From NCBI GenBank assembly GCA_944322285.1, contig CALUOR010000002.1, forward strand, positions 62,001-126,000: a stretch of DNA of 64,000 bases, given 5' to 3'. Under the pieces are notes generated by a model that saw only the letters and a list, made by a program, of their open reading frames with translations, had not been told where the DNA came from and ran no database searches. Numbering within the stretch: position 1 is the first letter of the stretch; every line of letters starts with the position of its first letter. This DNA comes from an uncultured Bacteroides sp. (GTDB lineage: Bacteria; Bacteroidota; Bacteroidia; Bacteroidales; Bacteroidaceae). This document shows positions 17,703 through 25,501 of this stretch, piece after piece. The position numbers and the translations under genes were made by a program.

Positions 17703-20300
17703 ATGATAGATATGAAGCATTTCTATATAATACTTTTCTTTTTTGCCCTATTCCTTGCAGCATGCGTGCCGGGAGCGTCTGCCCAAATAAGAGGGGTCGT
17801 GACGGACTCGCTCACCAAAGAGCCTCTGCTCTACGTCACCGTCCAGTATGAAGGCAAGGGCGTGGGGGCCATCACTAACGGCAAGGGAGAATATACGGTA
17901 GAGACCCGGCGGGGATGGGACGAACTGACTTTTTCGGCCATCGGCTATGTGACCAAGCGCATCAAGCTGAAACCCGGGCAAAAGGTACTGAACGTACAAC
18001 TGGCCACGGATGACATCATGCTGGCTGAGGTGGTGGTAAAACCCAAGAAGGAAAGATACTCACGAAAGAACAACCCTGCCGTGGAGTTCATGCGCAAGGT
18101 GATAGACCGTAAGAAGAAACTGAAGCTGGAGGAGAAGGACTACTACCAGTATCGCAAGTACGAGAAGATGAGGATGTCACTGAACGACATCACGCCGGAA
18201 AAGATGGAAAAGGGACTTTACAAGAAGTTCGCCTTCTTCAAAGACCAGGTGGAAGTGTCGCCCAAGACGGGCAAGAACATCCTGCCCATCTCCATCAAGG
18301 AGACCGTGTCGCGCACCCTCTACCGCCAGCGCCCTAAGAGCGAGAAAACCATCATAGAAGGTATGAACTCCAGCGGCATCGAGGAGTTCTTCAGTACAGG
18401 CGACATGCTGGGCACCATTCTGAACGACGTATTCTCCGACATCAATATCTACGATGATAATATACGCCTTCTTCAGCGCCAGTTTGAAAGTCCCATCGGC
18501 CGGGGAGCTATCTCCTTCTATAAATATTACCTGATGGACACGCTCATGGTGGACAATCAGGAGTGTGTGCACCTGACGTTCGTGCCCAACAATTCGCAGG
18601 ACTTCGGCTTCACGGGACACCTGTACGTAGTGCGCGACTCTACGTATGCCGTGAAAAAATGCACCATGAACTTGCCCAAGCACACGGGCGTTAACTTCGT
18701 GGAGAATCTGGACATCGTGCAGGACTTCAAACAATTGGAAGACAGTACGTGGGTGTTGACCGATGATGACATGACCGTAGAACTTGCCCTGATGAAAGGC
18801 ATACAGGGACTGGAAGTGCAACGCACCACGAAATACTCCGACTATAATTTTGACGAAATAGAAGCCCGTTACTTCCGCCTGAAAGGCAATGTCATCAAGG
18901 AGGCCAACATGATGAACAAAAGCGACGAGTATTGGGCGGAAGTGCGCCAAGTGCCGCTCACCAAGAAGGAAAGCACAATGGACCTTTTCATGAACCGCAT
19001 CGAGCAGATACCGGGATTTAAAATCATCATCTTCGGCGCCAAAGCGCTGATAGAGAATTTTGTGGAGACGGGCAACAAAGACCATCCCAGCAAGTTCGAC
19101 TTTGGTCCCATCAACACCATGATTACGAGTAACTATGTCAATGGCGTACGCTTCCGCGTAAGCGGAATGACCACGGGAAACCTGCATCCCCACCTTAGCC
19201 TGAGCGGTTACGGAGCTTATGGCACACGTGACCACAAGTGGTTCTACTCCGCCCAAGCCGCTTGGTCGTTCAACAAGCGCGAATACGTCCTTTGGGAATT
19301 TCCCAAACACTACATCGCCTTTAAATATACCTACGATGTCATGTCCCCCATGGATAAGTACCTTGCCACGGACAAGGACAACATGTTCGTAGGTTGGAAA
19401 TGGACGACGGTCGACCAAATGTCTTACATACGCGATGCCACTCTTACCTATGAACTGGAGACCCAGACGGGCTTTTCCATCAACGCCATGCTCCGCCATC
19501 GCAATGACCAGCCTGCGGGCAACTTACAATATTGGCGCAACAACGGTGAGACACCCGGCGTGCTGGGAGAAAACAATACGCTGGTGCACGACATCACCAC
19601 CTCGGAGATAGGCGTCACCTTGCGCTACGCCCCGGGCGAGACGTTTGTCAACACCAAACAACGCCGCGTGCCGGTGTCATTGGACGCGCCGGTATTCTCT
19701 ATCTCACATACGGCCGGATTTAAAGGCGTATTGGGAGGTGAATACAACTTCAACCTGACCGAGGCCAGCGCCCGCAAACGTTTTTGGTTCGGCTCTTGGG
19801 GTAAACTGGACATTACGGCCCGTGCAGGCGCCCAATGGAACAAAGTACCTTTCCCCTTGCTGAACCTGCCCATGGCCAACCTGTCATACATCACCCAGCA
19901 CAACGAGTCGTTCTCGCTCATCAATAACATGGAGTTCCTGAACGACCGCTATGCCTCGCTGGCCCTGAGCTACGATATGAACGGAAAGCTCTTCAACCGC
20001 ATCCCACTCTTGAAGAAACTGAAGTGGCGTGAAATGTTCCGCGTCCGTGGATTGTGGGGCACCCTGACGGATAAAAACAATCCATATAAAAGCCATGACT
20101 CCGACCTCTTTCTCTTCCCCATGCGCAACGGCTCGCCCACTAGCTACGTCATGGGCAAGACGCCCTATGTGGAGGCCAGTGTGGGTATTTATAATATCTT
20201 CAAGTTGTTGCACATCGAGTATGTGCGTCGCCTGACCTATACGAATATCCCCGGTGTGAAGAAAGATGGGATCCGATTCATGATTCTGATGATATTTTAA
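17703..20300 (+). CDS. DUF5686/carboxypeptidase-regulatory-like outer-membrane protein
   Basis: This is a predicted outer-membrane beta-barrel protein of unknown function. A signal peptide (FYIILFFFALFLAACVPGASAQ) is followed by a carboxypeptidase D regulatory-like domain (IRGVVTDSLTKEPLLYVTVQ, about residues 28-110). The long remainder matches the DUF5686 pattern I know from Bacteroidetes: NPAVEFMRKVIDRKK, DFGFTGHLYVVRDSTYAVKK and a barrel-like C-terminus ending in an aromatic residue. ATGs at 17703 and 17712 are both usable; the second gives MKHFYII. A lipobox reading (LAAC) is possible but signal peptidase I cleavage after ASA seems likelier. It is monocistronic, with G/C-ending codons like uvrA. 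Confidence 0.82.
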   Translation: MIDMKHFYIILFFFALFLAACVPGASAQIRGVVTDSLTKEPLLYVTVQYEGKGVGAITNGKGEYTVETRRGWDELTFSAIGYVTKRIKLKPGQKVLNVQLATDDIMLAEVVVKPKKERYSRKNNPAVEFMRKVIDRKKKLKLEEKDYYQYRKYEKMRMSLNDITPEKMEKGLYKKFAFFKDQVEVSPKTGKNILPISIKETVSRTLYRQRPKSEKTIIEGMNSSGIEEFFSTGDMLGTILNDVFSDINIYDDNIRLLQRQFESPIGRGAISFYKYYLMDTLMVDNQECVHLTFVPNNSQDFGFTGHLYVVRDSTYAVKKCTMNLPKHTGVNFVENLDIVQDFKQLEDSTWVLTDDDMTVELALMKGIQGLEVQRTTKYSDYNFDEIEARYFRLKGNVIKEANMMNKSDEYWAEVRQVPLTKKESTMDLFMNRIEQIPGFKIIIFGAKALIENFVETGNKDHPSKFDFGPINTMITSNYVNGVRFRVSGMTTGNLHPHLSLSGYGAYGTRDHKWFYSAQAAWSFNKREYVLWEFPKHYIAFKYTYDVMSPMDKYLATDKDNMFVGWKWTTVDQMSYIRDATLTYELETQTGFSINAMLRHRNDQPAGNLQYWRNNGETPGVLGENNTLVHDITTSEIGVTLRYAPGETFVNTKQRRVPVSLDAPVFSISHTAGFKGVLGGEYNFNLTEASARKRFWFGSWGKLDITARAGAQWNKVPFPLLNLPMANLSYITQHNESFSLINNMEFLNDRYASLALSYDMNGKLFNRIPLLKKLKWREMFRVRGLWGTLTDKNNPYKSHDSDLFLFPMRNGSPTSYVMGKTPYVEASVGIYNIFKLLHIEYVRRLTYTNIPGVKKDGIRFMILMIF

Positions 20301-20329
20301 TTGTCATAAGTAAGTGTACAGAATTAACT

Positions 20330-20436
20330 TATACTATGGCACACAGATAACACAGATTTAACAGATGACCACAGGTATTATTAAAAAATAATCTGTGCAA
20401 ATCAGTCTCATCTGTGTCATCTGTGTGCTATAAGAT
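20330..20436. repeat. Palindromic intergenic element, ACACAGATG type (copy B)
   Basis: The left part (about 20337-20375) carries direct units such as GGCACACAGATAACACAG. The right part (about 20389-20430) is its imperfect inverse, ending ATCTGTGTCATCTGTGTGCT. Units repeat at about 9 bp. Unlike the copies at 23507 and 24377 it lacks the clear terminal inverted repeats. It lies upstream of the arabinose operon. Confidence 0.78.
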
Positions 20437-20482
20437 AATTTTGATTAGTTACTTAACCCGTTGAACCTTAAAATTAAGTGTG

Positions 20483-20521
20483 ATATATGTTACATAACAT
20501 AAACGTTTGTGTAGCATATAT
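20483..20521. promoter_or_regulatory. Candidate AraR operator upstream of the arabinose operon
   Basis: ATATATGTTACATA (20483-20496) and TGTGTAGCATATAT (20508-20521) are inverted repeats matching at 12 of 14 positions around an 11-base spacer. A weak -7-like box TAGTTTTA (20535-20542) lies 13 bp downstream and the galM ATG is at 20586. Position at the head of the operon and dyad symmetry suggest the binding site of the AraR encoded in the same operon. No binding data are available. Confidence 0.55.
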
Positions 20522-20585
20522 GGAAAATAAGTGTTAGTTTTACACCCGACAAGGGGAATAACTAATTTATAAACTATAATTACAC

Positions 20586-21719
20586 ATGAAAAATCACATT
20601 TTTCTTGCAGGCGTTGCCGCATTCATGTTGGCATCCTGCGCACCTAAGCCCGATGTAACCCTATCGGGATTGAACCCTATGAATTTCCAGACAACGGTCA
20701 ATGGAGAAACTACAGCCCTCTATACCCTGAAGAATCAATCGGGGATGGAAGTCTGCATCACAAATTTCGGAGGACGTATCGTCTCCATCATGGTGCCGGA
20801 CAAAAATGGGGGGATGCAAGACGTTGTGTTAGGCTTTGACAGCATAGCCGATTACATCAACGTGCCGAGCGATTTCGGTGCTTCCATCGGACGCTATGCC
20901 AACCGCATCAACCAAGGAAAGTTCGTTTTGGACGGCGACACCATTCAGTTACCTCAAAACAACTTCGGGCATTGCCTGCACGGAGGTCCGCAAGGCTGGC
21001 AATATCAAGTGTATGAGGCAAATCAGATAGACGGTACAACCTTGGAGTTGACCCGCGTTTCGCCGGATGGTGACCAAAACTTCCCGGGTAACGTGACCGC
21101 TAAAGTCCTTTTCAAGCTGACAGAGGACAACGCCATTGACATCAAGTACAGTGCCACGACGGACAAGAAGACCATCATCAACATGACCAACCACTCTTAC
21201 TTCAATCTGTCCGGCAATCCTGCCCAACCTGCCACCGACCACATTCTGTATGTGAACGCTGATGCCTATACGCCTGTGGACAGTACGTTTATGACCACCG
21301 GCGAGGTTCTGCCCGTCAAGGATACCCCAATGGACTTCAATACTCCCAAACCTGTAGGTCAGGACATCGACAAGTATGACTTTGTCCAACTGAAGAACGG
21401 AAACGGATATGACCACAACTGGGTGTTGAACACGAAAGGCGACATCAAGCAAGTGGCTGCACGCCTGACTTCACCTGCAACAGGCATTGTGCTCGAAGTC
21501 TACACCAACGAACCGGGCGTGCAGGTGTACACTGGCAACTTCCTGGATGGCACAGTGACCGGCAAGAAAGGCATTGTCTACAACCAGCGCGCTTCCGTAT
21601 GCTTAGAGACACAGCACTATCCGGACAGCCCCAACAAGCCTGAGTGGCCATCAGTAGTACTGGAGCCGGGACAGACTTATAACAGTGAATGCATCTTCAA
21701 ATTCTCTGTGGAGAAATAA
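20586..21719 (+). CDS. galM: Aldose 1-epimerase (mutarotase) lipoprotein
   Basis: This enzyme interconverts alpha and beta anomers of aldoses, here probably L-arabinose before uptake. The N-terminus is a lipoprotein signal peptide with Cys18 (MLASC), placing the enzyme outside the cytoplasm, unlike cytosolic GalM. Family motifs are all present: GGRIVSI, GASIGRYANRIN, HCLHGGPQGW, TNHSYFNLSG with the catalytic His, NGYDHNW, and CLETQHYPDSPN with the catalytic Glu. At 377 residues it is full length. It is the first gene of the arabinose operon and is followed after 33 bp by the symporter gene. Confidence 0.93.
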   Translation: MKNHIFLAGVAAFMLASCAPKPDVTLSGLNPMNFQTTVNGETTALYTLKNQSGMEVCITNFGGRIVSIMVPDKNGGMQDVVLGFDSIADYINVPSDFGASIGRYANRINQGKFVLDGDTIQLPQNNFGHCLHGGPQGWQYQVYEANQIDGTTLELTRVSPDGDQNFPGNVTAKVLFKLTEDNAIDIKYSATTDKKTIINMTNHSYFNLSGNPAQPATDHILYVNADAYTPVDSTFMTTGEVLPVKDTPMDFNTPKPVGQDIDKYDFVQLKNGNGYDHNWVLNTKGDIKQVAARLTSPATGIVLEVYTNEPGVQVYTGNFLDGTVTGKKGIVYNQRASVCLETQHYPDSPNKPEWPSVVLEPGQTYNSECIFKFSVEK

Positions 21720-21752
21720 CTTCTATTTTGTAACCATAGGACATACATTATC

Positions 21753-23498
21753 ATGAATTGGAACACAAATGAATTTATCTGGCTTGACTGGACGGTGCTT
21801 GCCGTAGGTGTCGTAGCCATCGCGTTGGCCATTTACCGTGCCATCAAGAAAGACAAAGAAAAAATGAAAGGCGCCGATAGCCAGGATTATCTCTTCGGTA
21901 AGGGTGAACCTTGGTATATCATCGGTGCGGCTATCTTTGCCGCCAATATCGGTTCGGAACACTTGGTAGGCTTGGCCGGTACGGGTGCCAAGGACGGTGT
22001 GGGCATGGCCCACTGGGAGATGCAGGGATGGATGATTCTGATATTAGGATGGCTGTTCGTGCCTTTTTATCAACTCTTGAATAATAAGTTAGGCAAGATT
22101 ATCACCATGCCCGACTTCCTGAAGTTCCGCTATACGCAACGCACGGGCTCCTGGCTCTCCATCATTACGTTGATAGCTTACGTGCTGACCAAGGTGTCGG
22201 TAACGGCTTTCACGGGAGGTATCTTCTTTGAATACCTGTTGGGCTTGCCTTTCTGGTATGGTGCCATCGGACTGATTGTCATCACGGCTGTGTTTACGGT
22301 GTTCGGAGGCATGAAGGGCGTGATGACCTTGTCCGCCATCCAGACGCCTATCCTCATCATCGGTTCGTTCCTCGTATTGTTTTTAGGTTTGAGCATGCTG
22401 GGCGACGGAAGCATCTCCGCAGGCTGGTCGCAGATGATGGCGGTATGTAATGCGGCACACGATGGTTTCGGTACGACCCACATGTTCCATACCGACCCTG
22501 CCGACCCCATGTATCCGCAATTCCCCGGCTACGTAGTATTTCTGGGCGCTTCCATCATCGGTTTCTGGTATTGGTGTACGGACCAGCACATCGTTCAGCG
22601 TGTGTTGGGCCAGACGAAGGGCGAGAGCAACGAGGCCGTCATGAAGCGTGCTCGCCGCGGTACGATTGCCGCCGGTTATTTCAAGATACTGCCGGTGTTC
22701 ATGTTCCTCATCCCCGGTATGGTGGCGTTCGCATTGTCACAAAAGACGGGAAGCGGCATTGTGATGGATCTTGCCAATACGCACGATACGGACGGAGCTT
22801 TCGCCATGATGGTGAAGAACATTCTGCCCGCCGGCGTGAAAGGTATCGTAACCATCGGTTTCATCTGCGCCCTCGTAGCTTCGCTGGCCGCCTTCTTCAA
22901 TAGCTGCGCCACGCTGTTCACCGAGGACTTCTACAAGCCGATGAAGAAAGGCATGAGCGAGAGCCACTACGTGTTGGTAGGACGTATCGCCACGGTCGTG
23001 GTCGTTATCTTAGGATTGGCATGGATGCCTATCATGATGAACATGGGTAACCTGTACTCTTATCTGCAAGACATCCAGTCGCTGATTGCGCCCGCCATGG
23101 TAGCCGTGTTCACGTTGGGTATCTTCTCCAAGCGCATCACGCCGAAGGCGGGCGAATGGGGCTTGATTGGCGGCTTCCTGATTGGTATGCTTCGCTTGCT
23201 GACCAACGTGCTGACCAACTCGGGCAAGGCTACGATGGACGGCGCTTTCTGGGAATACACCACCTGGTTCTGGCAGACTAACTGGCTGATATTCGAAGTG
23301 TGGTTGCTGGTGTTCATCATCATCGCCATGTTCGTCATTTCGGCCTTCACGCCGAAACCAACCGCCGAACAGGTAGCGGCCATCACCTTCACCAAGGACT
23401 ACAAGAAGTCCATCCGTGAGAGTTGGGGCGTGTGGGACATCGTCGCCTCGTTAGGCGTCATCGTGCTCTGCGCATTGTTCTACGCATATTTCTGGTAA
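21753..23498 (+). CDS. Sodium:solute symporter (SSS family), probable L-arabinose transporter
   Basis: This inner-membrane transporter has about 14 hydrophobic helices and the SSS signatures GAAIFAANIGSEHLVGLAG near the N-terminus, GGMKGVMTLSAIQTPILI and ATLFTEDFYKP. It probably imports L-arabinose with sodium; the substrate is inferred from the operon, since galactose/glucose symporters of this family look alike. It is 581 residues, normal for the family. It lies between galM and araR, and its stop is 8 bp before the repeat element at 23507. Confidence 0.92.
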   Translation: MNWNTNEFIWLDWTVLAVGVVAIALAIYRAIKKDKEKMKGADSQDYLFGKGEPWYIIGAAIFAANIGSEHLVGLAGTGAKDGVGMAHWEMQGWMILILGWLFVPFYQLLNNKLGKIITMPDFLKFRYTQRTGSWLSIITLIAYVLTKVSVTAFTGGIFFEYLLGLPFWYGAIGLIVITAVFTVFGGMKGVMTLSAIQTPILIIGSFLVLFLGLSMLGDGSISAGWSQMMAVCNAAHDGFGTTHMFHTDPADPMYPQFPGYVVFLGASIIGFWYWCTDQHIVQRVLGQTKGESNEAVMKRARRGTIAAGYFKILPVFMFLIPGMVAFALSQKTGSGIVMDLANTHDTDGAFAMMVKNILPAGVKGIVTIGFICALVASLAAFFNSCATLFTEDFYKPMKKGMSESHYVLVGRIATVVVVILGLAWMPIMMNMGNLYSYLQDIQSLIAPAMVAVFTLGIFSKRITPKAGEWGLIGGFLIGMLRLLTNVLTNSGKATMDGAFWEYTTWFWQTNWLIFEVWLLVFIIIAMFVISAFTPKPTAEQVAAITFTKDYKKSIRESWGVWDIVASLGVIVLCALFYAYFW

Positions 23499-23506
23499 AT
23501 AATATG

Positions 23507-23683
23507 ATAAATGGGAATTTAGCGGGCTGAATTAGGAGAACGCAGACTACGCAGACGGGCGCAGAGGCTCGCGGAAAATAAAGGGCTTTGCCTATCTGCA
23601 CTGAAAAAAAATATATATAAGTCTGCGTTCATCTGTGTATTCTGCGTCGTCTGCGTTCCCCGGACAAATAAATTATCATTTAA
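23507..23683. repeat. MITE-like palindromic element, ACGCAGACT type (copy C)
   Basis: The ends are ATAAATGGGAATTTAG (23507-23522) and TAAATTATCATTTAA (23669-23683), inverted copies matching at 12 of 15. Between them the left arm (GAACGCAGACTACGCAGACG, from 23539) is answered by an inverted right arm ending GTCGTCTGCGTTC near 23658. It fills the gap between the symporter gene and araR. Confidence 0.85.
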
Positions 23684-23690
23684 CTTATAG

Positions 23691-24368
23691 ATGAATAACT
23701 ATTATAGTTCCAATCCCCGTTTCTATGTCGGCATCGACTGCATCATCTTCGGCTTCCTAGAGGGCGAGCTGAGCCTGCTGTTGCTCCAACGCGACTTTGA
23801 ACCGGCCCGCGGCGAATGGTCCCTGATGGGCGGATTCGTGCAGGAAGGCGAAAGTGTGGACGATGCCGCCAAGCGAGTATTGGCCGAACTGACAGGACTG
23901 GACAAGGTATACATGGAGCAAGTGGGAGCGTTTGGCGACGTGCAACGCGACCCGGGAGGGAGGGTCGTCTCCGTGGCTTATTACGCGTTGATAAACATTG
24001 ATGAGTACGACCGCGAGCTGGTGCGCCAACACAACGCCTACTGGGTGAACATCGACGAAGTGCCCCCGCTGATATTCGACCACACGGAGATGGTGCGGAA
24101 GGCACGGACGTTGATGCGCCAAAAGGCGGCCACCGAACCTATCGGCTTCAACTTGTTGCCCAAGCTCTTCACCTTGTCGCAACTGCAAAACCTCTACGAA
24201 GTCATCTATGGCGAACCGTTGGACAAGCGGAACTTCCGCAAGCGCGTGGCCGAGATGAATTACATTGAAAAGACCGATAAGATAGACAAGACAGGGTCGA
24301 GGCGCGGCGCAGCCCTGTACCAGTTCAACGAGAAAGCTTATCGGGAGGCGCCGAAGTTTAAGATATGA
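23691..24368 (+). CDS. araR: AraR, Nudix-type transcriptional repressor of arabinose use
   Basis: This is a regulator of the NrtR-like class: an N-terminal Nudix fold (about residues 8-150) used as a sugar sensor and a C-terminal winged helix (about 155-225, LLPKLFTLSQLQNLYEVIYG). The architecture matches the L-arabinose-responsive AraR described in Bacteroides thetaiotaomicron. The Nudix box is degenerate: GGFVQEGESVDDAAKRVLAE has V and A where the catalytic REuxEE pattern needs Glu, so hydrolase activity is probably lost. It sits inside the operon it likely controls, flanked by two related palindromic elements (23507-23683 and 24377-24600). The palindrome at 20483-20521 is its best operator candidate. 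Confidence 0.92.
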   Translation: MNNYYSSNPRFYVGIDCIIFGFLEGELSLLLLQRDFEPARGEWSLMGGFVQEGESVDDAAKRVLAELTGLDKVYMEQVGAFGDVQRDPGGRVVSVAYYALINIDEYDRELVRQHNAYWVNIDEVPPLIFDHTEMVRKARTLMRQKAATEPIGFNLLPKLFTLSQLQNLYEVIYGEPLDKRNFRKRVAEMNYIEKTDKIDKTGSRRGAALYQFNEKAYREAPKFKI

Positions 24369-24376
24369 GATATATG

Positions 24377-24600
24377 ATAAATGGGAATTTAGATGGCACA
24401 CAGATGACACAGATTTCACGAGATGACCACAGATTTCTTTTGTCATGCTGAACGGAGTGAAGCATCTCCCAGTGTGTTCGGGAGATTCTTCGCGTTGCTC
24501 AGAATGACAGATACATGGCGAAGCCCTTTAAAATCTGTGTAAATCTGTCTCATCAGTGTCATCTGTGTGCCATTAAATACACCGCTAAATTATCATTTAA
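24377..24600. repeat. MITE-like palindromic element, ACACAGATG type (copy D)
   Basis: The ends ATAAATGGGAATTTAG (24377-24392) and TAAATTATCATTTAA (24586-24600) are identical to those of copy C. The left arm starts GGCACACAGATGACACAG at 24395 and the right arm ends CATCTGTGTGCC near 24571. A second, unrelated hairpin (24441-24509) sits in the loop. It lies between araR and araD. Confidence 0.87.
24441..24509. repeat. Inverted repeat nested inside copy D
   Basis: The 30-base arms 24441-24470 (starting TGTCATGCTGAACGG) and 24480-24509 (ending GCTCAGAATGACA) are inverted copies at about 22 of 30 positions with a 9-base loop. It resembles a hairpin repeat seen in many Bacteroidetes genomes, recalled and not checked. 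Confidence 0.8.
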
Positions 24601-24617
24601 ATAAGATAGAAGACATT

Positions 24618-25310
24618 ATGTTAGAAGAACTGAAAGAGAAAGTATTTCGTGCCAACCTCGACTTGGTGAAGCACGGACTGGTCATCTTTACGTGGGGCAA
24701 CGTGTCAGCCATCGACCGCAAGAGCGGGCTGGTGGTCATCAAGCCCAGTGGCGTAAGCTATGACGAAATGAAAGCCAGCGACATGGTAGTGGTAGACCTG
24801 GACGGGAAAGTGGTGGAAGGCACCTTGCGCCCCTCGTCGGACACCCCGACGCACGTGGTGCTCTACAAAGCCTTCCCCGAAATAGGCGGCGTGGTACACA
24901 CCCACTCCACCTACGCCACCGCGTGGGCGCAGGCCGGACGTGACATCCCCAACATCGGCACCACGCACGCCGACTACTTCCACAACGACATCCCCTGCAC
25001 GGCCGACATGACCGAGGCCGAAGTGAAGGGTTCCTACGAGCTGGAGACGGGCAACGTCATCGTGCGCCGCTTCGAGGGGCTGAACCCCGTGCACACGCCC
25101 GGCGTATTGGTGAAAAACCACGGCCCCTTCGCCTGGGGCAAGGACGCGCACGACGCCGTTCACAACGCCGTCGTCATGGAACAAGTGGCCAAGATGGCCT
25201 TCATCGCCTACAGCGTGAACCCCAACCTCACCATGAACCCCTTGCTCATCGAGAAGCACTTCAGCCGCAAGCACGGGCCGAACGCTTACTACGGACAGGC
25301 GAAGAAGTGA
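24618..25310 (+). CDS. araD: L-ribulose-5-phosphate 4-epimerase
   Basis: This cytoplasmic zinc enzyme converts L-ribulose 5-phosphate to D-xylulose 5-phosphate, the last step of L-arabinose catabolism. The class II aldolase/epimerase motifs are clear: [20 protein letters not shown] near the N-terminus, [11 protein letters not shown], the zinc-binding [27 protein letters not shown], and [11 protein letters not shown]. The start [20 protein letters not shown] gives 230 residues, the normal length; an upstream frame from 24567 would run into repeat copy D. Its stop is followed by GC-rich 23-bp tandem repeats before araA. Confidence 0.97.
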   Translation: MLEELKEKVFRANLDLVKHGLVIFTWGNVSAIDRKSGLVVIKPSGVSYDEMKASDMVVVDLDGKVVEGTLRPSSDTPTHVVLYKAFPEIGGVVHTHSTYATAWAQAGRDIPNIGTTHADYFHNDIPCTADMTEAEVKGSYELETGNVIVRRFEGLNPVHTPGVLVKNHGPFAWGKDAHDAVHNAVVMEQVAKMAFIAYSVNPNLTMNPLLIEKHFSRKHGPNAYYGQAKK

Positions 25311-25352
25311 CCCCGCCGGGCGGACACTTCGGCACCCCTGCCTGCCGAAGGC

Positions 25353-25450
25353 TTCGGCATACCCGCGCCGCAGGTTCCGGCATACTCGTGCCGCAGACTC
25401 CGGCATACTCGCGCCGTAGACTCCGGCATACTCGCGCCGCAGACTCCGGC
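25353..25450. repeat. 23-bp GC-rich tandem repeat between araD and araA
   Basis: Three near-identical 23-bp units starting TCCGGCATACTCGCGCCG begin at 25376, 25399 and 25422, with a degenerate copy before (25353) and a 6-base stub after (25445). Self-complementary bits (CCGAAGGCTTCGG just upstream) could add hairpins. The frame is open through the repeat, but araA clearly starts later, at 25502. Confidence 0.85.
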
Positions 25451-25501
25451 AAAAAAAGGACAGATATATCGATTATTAACAATAAAAACAGTATTACAAT
25501 T

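Noticed and set aside
17594-17851. 85-codon open frame overlapping the start of the DUF5686-like gene
   Set aside because: It crosses the promoter and runs out of frame through a well-supported signal peptide.
25307-25501. N-terminal extension of AraA
   Set aside because: The frame is open but consists of translated 23-bp repeats; the canonical start MEQAFSQYEVWFVTG is at 25502.
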